A stretch of 64,000 nt of DNA from Lyngbya sp. PCC 8106 (lineage in GTDB: Bacteria; Cyanobacteriota; Cyanobacteriia; Cyanobacteriales; Microcoleaceae), in the NCBI RefSeq assembly GCF_000169095.1, contig NZ_AAVU01000033.1, positions 15,927 through 79,926 on the forward strand, written 5' to 3'. Positions 26,940 to 34,407 of the stretch are shown here, in pieces; position 1 is the first letter of the stretch, and every line of letters starts with the position of its first letter. A model generated the notes under the pieces. That model was given only the letters and a program-made list of their open reading frames with translations. It made no database searches and was not told the DNA's origin. The translations under genes and the position numbers were made by a program.

Positions 26940-27020
26940 GGGTTACTGATGACTTTCTGTAAGAAAATGCTTAATCTTGAAAGTAGAGTTCTTCAAGCCG
27001 ACTTGGAAAACCCACTCACG

Positions 27021-27035
27021 TTTCGTCATTCGCAT
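27021..27035 (+). repeat. Direct repeat TTTCGTCATTCGCAT, copy 2
   Basis: Exact 15-bp match to 26323-26337, with 18 of 20 bases alike when extended. It lies 42 bp upstream of the cmr2 start. Confidence 0.5.
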
Positions 27036-27076
27036 GAAAATGCACCCAGGTTTTCAAAAGGTGAGGTAAATTAAAT

Positions 27077-28702
27077 TTGTCTGAGCAAATATTCCATGAA
27101 TTTATGTATCAATACGCAGCAATTACTTTCTCTCCCGTTCAAGGTTTTATTGAAAAAACCCGGAAGTTGAGAGATTTGTACGGAGCATCTATTATTTTAT
27201 CCTATCTCAGTCAATATATTATTCAAGAGGCTCAAATTCTTTCAGGAATTGATGTGATTTCTCCGGGTTTAGTTGATACAGCTCAGGGAATGCCCAATAG
27301 AATTTTACTAAAACAAAATAATGGAAATTTCAGGCTTGAAGAACTCAATCAATGGGTTAGAGACACCTTGTTAACAGGTTGGAAAAATATCTGCAATTAC
27401 TGTAAAACCTGGATTGAAACTAAAATTCCCGAATCCAACTCCAATACATTTTATCATTGGGATCGGGATTGGGATTTATGGAAAAATCACACTTGGGAAG
27501 TTTTTTCTGGAGTTGGGAATACCATTATTGCAGCAATGGAGGATTTAGAAAATAATAAACTCGGTCGGGATTGGACAGGAGTTAATTGGATTGGAGAAAG
27601 TTCAAGCATTACTGGAACCGATGCAATTGCCTGGCAGGGTTTGGGAAAGGGAACACGCAATCCTAAGCATTTAAAACACGGTGAAGAAAAGCAGGCAATT
27701 GCTGCTTTCTATGAACAGTTATCAAGAGTTCTGGAAGCAAAACCTGGGCAAAGTTCTGACACTATAGAAACCCCTGAAGGTAAATTTCTAGATCTCAATG
27801 AACGGTTAAGCATTCCTGAATTAGTCAAGCGTCTAATTACACGAGATGATATTCGTAAACCCCTTAAAAATATACCTCATTTAGAGCGGTTTACCGATTT
27901 AGTAAGAAAACCCAACTCAGAAACTGGAACACCCGGACAGTGGACAGGCTGGTTCATGGGAGATGGAGATGAGGTAGGTAAGCATCTCAAAGAGTTAGCA
28001 TCAGATCCTGAAGGAGATCAAAAAATTTGTCAGTTTAGCAAGGCGATGCGAAAGTGGGGAAAAGACTTTATGAACGATTTTCCTCCAGAATTAGGGCGAA
28101 TTATTTATGCAGGAGGCGATGATTTTCTGGGAGTTATCTATGGTAAAGATCCGAATCAACCGATATCCCCAAGTCAAGCTTTAGAGTGGTTAATGAAACT
28201 TCCTGATGAGTGGAAAACACATGGAGAGAAAATAACTCTGAGTGTAGGCTTTGTTTGGGCAGGTCATAGTGTTCCCCAACGAGATATTTTACAACATTGC
28301 CGTGATGCAGAAAAACGGTCAAAATCTCTCGGACGTGATCGCGTAACCTTGCGAGTTGTCTTCAACAGTGGACAATTTGTACAGTGGACTTGCCCTTGGC
28401 ATTATGTATCAATTCTGCAACAATATTGTGATCGCGATGGAGGAAAAAATTGGGGTCATATTTACAACGACTTTGCCCAACTTAAAGCTCGTCATGCAAT
28501 TAATTTTAATGCCGTTACTGGACAAGCAGATTATAGACTTGCCCGTTCATTAATGAATATTTACTTTAATGATGAGGGGAATTATGTGTGGGAAAAGCGC
28601 CGGGATATTGTTGATAAAAACGATCCATCATCAGTCACATATTTTAACTGGATAAATGATTTAATCAATGTGGGTTGGCAGCTTTATTCAGAAGTTGATT
28701 AA
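27077..28702 (+). CDS. cmr2: Type III-B Cas10/Cmr2 with GGDD, no HD domain
   Basis: 541 residues. The N-terminus enters the first palm domain directly (ITFSPVQGFIEKTRKLRDLY), so the HD DNase domain found in many Cas10 proteins is absent. The second palm has YAGGDDF with Gly346, Gly347, Asp348 and Asp349, the cyclic-oligoadenylate synthase site. A possible zinc-binding pair CNYC is at ~120. Cas10 is the large subunit of the Cmr complex and makes the second messenger once target RNA is bound. It starts the operon cmr2-cmr3-cmr4-cmr5-cmr6 and is followed by the messenger-binding effector. Confidence 0.93.
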   Translation: MSEQIFHEFMYQYAAITFSPVQGFIEKTRKLRDLYGASIILSYLSQYIIQEAQILSGIDVISPGLVDTAQGMPNRILLKQNNGNFRLEELNQWVRDTLLTGWKNICNYCKTWIETKIPESNSNTFYHWDRDWDLWKNHTWEVFSGVGNTIIAAMEDLENNKLGRDWTGVNWIGESSSITGTDAIAWQGLGKGTRNPKHLKHGEEKQAIAAFYEQLSRVLEAKPGQSSDTIETPEGKFLDLNERLSIPELVKRLITRDDIRKPLKNIPHLERFTDLVRKPNSETGTPGQWTGWFMGDGDEVGKHLKELASDPEGDQKICQFSKAMRKWGKDFMNDFPPELGRIIYAGGDDFLGVIYGKDPNQPISPSQALEWLMKLPDEWKTHGEKITLSVGFVWAGHSVPQRDILQHCRDAEKRSKSLGRDRVTLRVVFNSGQFVQWTCPWHYVSILQQYCDRDGGKNWGHIYNDFAQLKARHAINFNAVTGQADYRLARSLMNIYFNDEGNYVWEKRRDIVDKNDPSSVTYFNWINDLINVGWQLYSEVD

Positions 28703-28764
28703 TCAATAAAAACATTCACTGTCAGTCTCATCAACACTCAATAAATTTTGATAAACCTCTCAAA

Positions 28765-29742
28765 ATGTTCAAGTATTTAATTCTCATTCAGCCCCTCGGG
28801 TTTATGTACGGTAGTTCAGGAGGCTTTCTTTCTCCAGAAAACTTAGTTGGACGTTCCCGTGCGAAGTTTCCCCCGGATGCGGCAACCCTCTCAGGACTCT
28901 TTTTCAGCACCAATAAAGTCCAATCTTTTACCACCCACGAAGATTTGAATCAAGAACTCCATGTAGCTGGCCCATTTTGGACATTAGAAAACAATTTGAT
29001 GAACTTTTATGTTCCTATTCCTCGAACAAAACTTGTGACTCAAAAAGAGGTCGATGAATGGACGATCAAAGATGGTCAATGGGAGCGTAAACTGCGAGAA
29101 GAAGACTTTAAAGATAGTTTAACTTGGCAACGAGTCAATAGTTGGGATTATTCGGCAAAAGAAATTAAAATTAATGAATCTGCGGCGCCAAGTCCTTGGA
29201 AATTTGTTTCAATTCTCCATCCAAAAATGAAACTAGAGGAACGTCATGTCAAAGCTGAAGATGGTTTGTTTCTCGAATATGCAGTGCAACTACCCGATGA
29301 TGTATATCTTGCTTACCTTTCAACCCATGAACTTCCCGAAGGTTGGTATCGGTTTGGAGGGGAAAATCATGTTGTAGAAATTAAAAGCATTAAACTTCCA
29401 GAAAAGCATCCGATAATTGAACGACTTAAAGACCCTATTGAACAGGCTTTTGCTTTAATTACTCCCGCAGTTTGGGGGTCTAATCGTTTGTCTTATCGTC
29501 ATCCCCAACATCCCGATTTCCCAGCATCTCAACTGATGCTAACGGATAAAGCTATTCCCTTTCGTTACCGTCGGGGAGCCAGCGATAATCCTCAAGATTC
29601 TAAAGAATATCGAGTGGGAGGACAGCTAGGACGGGGACGCTATGCGGTGGGGGCGGGTAGTGTGTATGTTCTCGAAAAGCCCCTGAAGAAATCCTGGTGG
29701 GATTGGCCCGAAGAATGGTTTCCCCAAGAGGATTTAGTCTGA
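28765..29742 (+). CDS. cmr3: Type III-B Cmr3 (Cas5-group RAMP)
   Basis: 325 residues. The Cmr3 N-terminus is recognisable (LIQPLGFMYGSSGGFLSPEN), and the glycine-rich RAMP loop VGGQLGRGRYAVGAGSVYVL is near the C-terminus. Cmr3 contacts the crRNA 5' handle and the Cas10 subunit. It lies 62 bp after cmr2. A 105-bp element with terminal inverted repeats separates it from cmr4. Confidence 0.9.
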   Translation: MFKYLILIQPLGFMYGSSGGFLSPENLVGRSRAKFPPDAATLSGLFFSTNKVQSFTTHEDLNQELHVAGPFWTLENNLMNFYVPIPRTKLVTQKEVDEWTIKDGQWERKLREEDFKDSLTWQRVNSWDYSAKEIKINESAAPSPWKFVSILHPKMKLEERHVKAEDGLFLEYAVQLPDDVYLAYLSTHELPEGWYRFGGENHVVEIKSIKLPEKHPIIERLKDPIEQAFALITPAVWGSNRLSYRHPQHPDFPASQLMLTDKAIPFRYRRGASDNPQDSKEYRVGGQLGRGRYAVGAGSVYVLEKPLKKSWWDWPEEWFPQEDLV

Positions 29743-29774
29743 AAAAGTTGGGCTGTGGTTTGTGTTTACCTTTA

Positions 29775-29879
29775 ATACCAAATCCACTTGACTAAGGTGA
29801 TATTCAGAAAACTTAGAACCCTTGCCAAAAAAGGATTTTAGGATTTAAGTAACTACCCTATAATAACCGGATTTGGTAT
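29775..29879. mobile_element. MITE-like element between cmr3 and cmr4
   Basis: Perfect 11-bp terminal inverted repeats, ATACCAAATCC at 29775-29785 and GGATTTGGTAT at 29869-29879, enclose 83 bp of AT-rich non-coding DNA. TA lies next to each end, consistent with a TA target duplication. Total length is 105 bp. It fills most of the only long gap inside the cmr operon. Confidence 0.6.
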
Positions 29880-29900
29880 AACAATTCAAGGACTAGAATA

Positions 29901-30707
29901 ATGTACAAAAAAGCTTACGGAATTATCGAAACTCTCGCACCCCTTCATGTCGGCGCAACCGCAGGGGAAGAAAGTGGGAATTTAAACTTAATTTTCCGCG
30001 ACCAATTCACTCAAACTGGTATTGTTCCGGGAAGTTCCATTCGAGGACGTTTTCGTTCGGAAATTCGACAAGAACGGGGCGAAGAAACTGCCAATCTTTG
30101 GTATGGTGCCGAAGCCGAAGCCGGACAACCGGATAGCACCAGCGAATCATTAGTAAAATTTGAGTATGCTTCCATCGTTTGGTTGCCCGTTTTTTGTCCC
30201 GGACAACCTATTGTTTGGGTCAGTAGTCCCCGTTTGTTAAAACGCTATCAACGAATTACCGGAATTTCCGATAAACTTCCCAAGCCCTATACCGCTTCTC
30301 AAACGTTGAAATCCCTCAATGTTGAAGGGGATAATATGTTGTTTTTTAACTTCGGATTTTTAACCGTTAAAAAAACTGCAAATTTAACATCCTGGTTTCC
30401 ATTGGGCGAACAGTTACCCGCCATTGTTGTCGGGGATGATGAAATTTCTATGATTCACGATATGGCATTATATCGTCAAAGTCGAGTGGCTTTGGACAAG
30501 CAGGAGAAAAAGGTTAAAAAAGGTGCGTTTTTCAATATGGAAGCTCTGCCCGAAGGAAGCTTTTTAATTTTTGCAATTGCGCTTCGCAACGTTCCTAACG
30601 GAAACACTTGGCAACCTTTTAGTGAGGGCAATAACGCCGAAGTTTATTTGGGGGGTTTAGAATCAATTGGTTTTGGTCACTGTCATATTATAATTGAAGG
30701 AGTCTAA
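29901..30707 (+). CDS. cmr4: Type III-B Cmr4 (Cas7 backbone subunit)
   Basis: 268 residues. The Cas7-type start is clear (IIETLAPLHVGATAGEES), as is the PGSSIRGRFRSEIRQ segment corresponding to the P-G-S-S-x-K-G motif. The loop that normally reads G-[VI]-[VI]-D-x-P and supplies the catalytic Asp for target RNA cleavage here reads GNLNLIFRD, with Asn29 at the expected place. Target slicing may therefore be weak or absent. Cmr4 forms the repeating backbone along the crRNA. Its stop is two bases from the cmr5 start. Confidence 0.9.
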   Translation: MYKKAYGIIETLAPLHVGATAGEESGNLNLIFRDQFTQTGIVPGSSIRGRFRSEIRQERGEETANLWYGAEAEAGQPDSTSESLVKFEYASIVWLPVFCPGQPIVWVSSPRLLKRYQRITGISDKLPKPYTASQTLKSLNVEGDNMLFFNFGFLTVKKTANLTSWFPLGEQLPAIVVGDDEISMIHDMALYRQSRVALDKQEKKVKKGAFFNMEALPEGSFLIFAIALRNVPNGNTWQPFSEGNNAEVYLGGLESIGFGHCHIIIEGV

Positions 30708-30709
30708 CG

Positions 30710-31114
30710 ATGGCTTGGGAATCTTATAAACTTGATCAATATGCTCACGATTTGGTCTTAAAATATTGCGATAAAAAAGACGTTATCAATCAAGCTCATA
30801 AAATGCGAATGACAGTCGCTTACGGTTTAGAACGGTTTTGGGGTGAACAAATTCGCTTGGAAGGAGATCAAAAAGCCTATTGGAAAGATACTTGGGAAGC
30901 TTTGGTAAAAATCATGGCGAAAGCCAAAGTGAAAATTCCCAATGATGATGTCGGTAATGATACTGAAAAAATAAAAGCAATGGCGGAAAAACTTTGGAAC
31001 TTTGACCAAAATCAACGTAAAGTTGCCCTCGCCGTTTTGATTCAACTTTGCGACAGTATGGTTTGGTGGACACAACGTTATAAAGGCAATAGAGGACGCA
31101 AAGAAAATGCCTAA
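30710..31114 (+). CDS. cmr5: Type III-B Cmr5 (Cas11 small subunit)
   Basis: 134 residues, all-helical, with the conserved C-terminal AVLIQLCDSMVWWTQRYK that I recognise in cyanobacterial Cmr5. Multiple copies line the inner face of the Cmr complex against the target RNA. The start follows the cmr4 stop by two bases, and the end overlaps the cmr6-like gene by eight bases, indicating tight translational coupling. Confidence 0.9.
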   Translation: MAWESYKLDQYAHDLVLKYCDKKDVINQAHKMRMTVAYGLERFWGEQIRLEGDQKAYWKDTWEALVKIMAKAKVKIPNDDVGNDTEKIKAMAEKLWNFDQNQRKVALAVLIQLCDSMVWWTQRYKGNRGRKENA

Positions 31115-32726
31115 ACTTCGACAAGTTCCAATGATGTTTCGCGCTCAAATTGAAGGTCGTTGTCAAATTCAAAGACCCGGAGAACAAGCAGATGACTGGA
31201 CACAAGAATGGGTTGATGGGGCGGATCGGAATGTGCCTCAATTTCGAGAAAATATCAGAACCAGAGAATATACAATCACCTGGCGATTTGTTACCAATAG
31301 TGGACAAGATGAAGGGGTAATTCGTCCGGTTATTGGTGCAAAAGGGTGTCCTTTTTATCCCGGTTCGAGTATGAAAGGTGCATTTTTGCGAGTTTGTCCG
31401 TCAGAGAAACAGCTTGAATATTGTGGGGGTAATATTGGGAATGAAACAAAACCTGGTATTCTACGATTACATGGCGGTTATCCCAAAGATAATACCTGGC
31501 GAGAGAAAAATTTAGTCGATATTGTTCATCCTCAAGAAGGTTGGCAAGTTAAAGACAAGAACGCAAAACATAGCGCTTTTATTCAAATTTCTCTCTATAA
31601 ACCCCGATTGGTATTTGGGATTTCCAGTACAAAAGAACTTGATGATTCCGAATGGGAAGAAATTTGGAAAATTTGGGAAAAAGCAATTGGATATGGAATT
31701 GGTTCTCGGGTAAGTGCGGGCTACGGTCAACCTCAAATTAATGCCGATAATACCTTGTTAAGTGTTTATTTGAAGGGTCAAGGGTTGGCTTCTCAGTTAA
31801 TTAACAAAACGGGTGAATTCCGCCCCAATATGTTTAAGGCGGCGCTGCGGGGTCATACGTTGCGTTTGCTCGGAGGCGTCACAGATGAGGCAGAATTTCT
31901 AACCAAACAACTTTGGGGAGGGTTTAACGGTGAAAATGGGGCTATTGTTGGACAGTTAGGCATTCGATTTCAAGGTAATTTAGAGATAGATAATTTTACT
32001 TATTCTCTGAGCAAAGATCCAATTGAAATGCCCACTTATGATTTAACACAGGGAAAACTGGACTTAGTTGGGATGCAAAATTTGTCAGAAGAAAAGCAAA
32101 AACATCTGATTATTTTTCTCAAACAACTGATTAAATTTTCTGTCATGTTTGGCGGGTTTGGTAAATCCTGGCGTCGGGTTGACCACCGTTTGTTTTACCT
32201 CGATTATTTTAGACAGGGAAATAAACCGATGATTGGTTGCCATTGGGAACTTTTAAAACTGTCTCAAAATTTACGATGTCCGGTCAATGAATTAAATGAT
32301 GTTACCGAGTTTTTGAATAGCTTACATAGCCGGATAAAAAAATGGGTAAAACTGAACAAAAAGAGTCTGAAAGCCGATGGAAGCAACTGGCGAGAAGCAT
32401 GGCATCCTGAGCTAGTACAAGTGTGGGGACGAATTGCTGAAAATGCTTTTGATAGCGATGCAGTTCATTGGTTTCATGGAAATTATCAGGGGAAAAAAAC
32501 CATTAAAGCTTCTAATTTAACAGGTGAAGTTCGCAAAGACAATACTAAGGTTGGTCGCATCTGGCATCGAATGTATCCTCGATATATTCTGAAGGATAAA
32601 AAACTTAAGGAAACTCAAGAATATGTGGAATTACTGACGATTTTTCCCGATGATTCTGAGATAACTAAAGACTTTTTAGCATTTTTAGATAAACGCAGTG
32701 ATTTTGAATTGCTTTGGCTCAATTAA
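31107..32726 (+). CDS. cmr6: Two-RAMP fusion: Cmr6 followed by Cmr1-like domain
   Basis: 539 residues, about twice the usual Cmr6 length. The first half (~50-215) has CPFYPGSSMKGAFLRV and the glycine loop IGYGIGSRVSAGYGQP of a Cas7-group RAMP (Cmr6-like). The second half begins with FRPNMFKAALRGHTLRLLGG, resembling the P-x-x-[KR]-x-x-LR motif of Cmr1, and continues with MFGGFGKSWRRVDHRL. No separate cmr1 exists in the locus, so one chain probably provides both 3'-end backbone subunits. Overlaps cmr5 by eight bases. Confidence 0.75.
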   Translation: MPKLRQVPMMFRAQIEGRCQIQRPGEQADDWTQEWVDGADRNVPQFRENIRTREYTITWRFVTNSGQDEGVIRPVIGAKGCPFYPGSSMKGAFLRVCPSEKQLEYCGGNIGNETKPGILRLHGGYPKDNTWREKNLVDIVHPQEGWQVKDKNAKHSAFIQISLYKPRLVFGISSTKELDDSEWEEIWKIWEKAIGYGIGSRVSAGYGQPQINADNTLLSVYLKGQGLASQLINKTGEFRPNMFKAALRGHTLRLLGGVTDEAEFLTKQLWGGFNGENGAIVGQLGIRFQGNLEIDNFTYSLSKDPIEMPTYDLTQGKLDLVGMQNLSEEKQKHLIIFLKQLIKFSVMFGGFGKSWRRVDHRLFYLDYFRQGNKPMIGCHWELLKLSQNLRCPVNELNDVTEFLNSLHSRIKKWVKLNKKSLKADGSNWREAWHPELVQVWGRIAENAFDSDAVHWFHGNYQGKKTIKASNLTGEVRKDNTKVGRIWHRMYPRYILKDKKLKETQEYVELLTIFPDDSEITKDFLAFLDKRSDFELLWLN

Positions 32727-32837
32727 AGGAACTGTCAACGATTGAATTTTGTGTTCAAAAAACGGACAATAAGTTAATACAATTTCACCTTTTCTATTCT
32801 GTTAATTCACTCTAATAAATTCAAAGGAAATAAAACC

Positions 32838-34403
32838 ATGAATGTTTGGATTCTTACCATTGGAAACAGCGACGTTCAACTGTTAACCGAAGATAACTGG
32901 TTAACATTCTACGATAATGAGATTATGGAGCAACTAGGCTATGATATTTTTCACCCCACCTCTTCAGATAATCAACACAGAGAAACTTGGGTTGCACCTG
33001 CCAGAGTTCTGGGGATGATTTATCAACGCCATTTGGAGACAGACTTTGATGATTTATACTTTCCTTTATTGAATAACTTTCTTTCTTATTTCAATGAAAA
33101 TAATAAAGAAATTCCTGATGAAATCGTTTATATAATGACGGATCAAGCTAATATTTTTCCTGATTATTTATCTAACAATAAATCTGCCTGTTGGAAAGAT
33201 ACCTGCACACTTCAACCTATTATAGAACATTTTCTTAAGGCTAAATTCCCAAAAGCCAAATTGAAGCCCTGTATTTTATATCCTAGAAACAATCAATCTG
33301 GAAATCCGAAAGGAATGGATGATTGGAACAGCACATTAGATGTAGTTCGCAAAAGTTTATCCCAGTTAAAATATACCAACAAATCTACCAATATTTATGT
33401 CAGTCATCAGGCGGGAACGCCAGCTATTTCTTCGGCTTTACAATTTTTAAGTCTGGCACAATATGGCAAACAAGTTAAATTTCTTGTCAGCAATGAATAT
33501 GAACTTAATTCTGCCGAAATTATAAAAAGTTCTCAGTATCTACGAGGAATTAAAATCGAACAAGCTAAGAGTTTAATTCCTACCTCTCCGGGTGCGGCGA
33601 AAAAAATGTTGGATGGGTTGGATAATATTGAACCCAAACGCCTAGAAGAGTTACAAAATTTTGTTGACTTTTTTAATCTTAACCGCTCCCTCGACCTCAA
33701 TCAAAGTGAATTTGAGATTGAATCCGCAACTCAACGAATTGTTGATGCTTTGGATTTAATTGGGATTTTCTTTAATCAAGAGAACTATTTACAAGGAATT
33801 ACTTTGTTATCAGCCGCACAGGAAACATTTCTGAAAGTTGCGATTTTAACTAAAGTGAGTGAAATCGAAATCACCTTGTCTAATCAATCTTTTTCTGGTA
33901 TAAAAGCTTTAGAATGGAATCTCGAAGGTTTATTATTGAGTTCTTGGGCAGAAACCAAAACGGTTTCAGAAAAAAATGGAATTTTAAAACAATTAAAATT
34001 TCCTGAGAATAATCCCATTACAAACGAGAATAAAAATCAATTCAAGAAAACTAATAGTAATGATAAAATGTACGACTGGCTATGTCAGCTAGAAACAAAA
34101 TTTCAACCTTGGTCTATCCTCCAATGGTCTTGCTCTCGTAATAAAAAGAGAGAGAATGATCTGCGAAATCAATTAGTGCATAATTTACGAGGAATGGAGA
34201 AAACCGATGCGATTCAATATTTACTCGGATATAAACCTTCAAAATCCAAAGATGTTATAAAAGTCTATGACGAGAATTTTATGAAAGTCTATAACGAGGA
34301 TGTGAAAGATCCTTTTGTTGAGGCAATCAAGCTGTTTAAACTTCCCTATACCAAAGAAAAACTTAGACAAACCTTAGAAAAATTGGCGGATTCTTTAAGT
34401 TAA
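32838..34403 (+). CDS. CARF-HEPN effector (Csm6/Csx1-like ribonuclease)
   Basis: 521 residues. The N-terminal CARF-type Rossmann domain starts WILTIGNSDVQL and has the ligand-loop motif SHQAGTPAISSAL at residues 189-201. The C-terminal helical domain carries the HEPN signature R-x4-H at Arg443-His448 (DLRNQLVHNLRG). Such proteins bind cyclic oligoadenylate made by Cas10 and become RNases. The gene follows the cmr genes after 110 bp and lies five bases before the kinase-WYL gene, completing a signalling branch. Confidence 0.85.
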   Translation: MNVWILTIGNSDVQLLTEDNWLTFYDNEIMEQLGYDIFHPTSSDNQHRETWVAPARVLGMIYQRHLETDFDDLYFPLLNNFLSYFNENNKEIPDEIVYIMTDQANIFPDYLSNNKSACWKDTCTLQPIIEHFLKAKFPKAKLKPCILYPRNNQSGNPKGMDDWNSTLDVVRKSLSQLKYTNKSTNIYVSHQAGTPAISSALQFLSLAQYGKQVKFLVSNEYELNSAEIIKSSQYLRGIKIEQAKSLIPTSPGAAKKMLDGLDNIEPKRLEELQNFVDFFNLNRSLDLNQSEFEIESATQRIVDALDLIGIFFNQENYLQGITLLSAAQETFLKVAILTKVSEIEITLSNQSFSGIKALEWNLEGLLLSSWAETKTVSEKNGILKQLKFPENNPITNENKNQFKKTNSNDKMYDWLCQLETKFQPWSILQWSCSRNKKRENDLRNQLVHNLRGMEKTDAIQYLLGYKPSKSKDVIKVYDENFMKVYNEDVKDPFVEAIKLFKLPYTKEKLRQTLEKLADSLS

Positions 34404-34407
34404 CAAC

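Noticed and set aside
27077..28702. An HD nuclease domain in Cas10
   Set aside because: The protein starts at the first palm motif; no His-Asp pair in suitable context is present.
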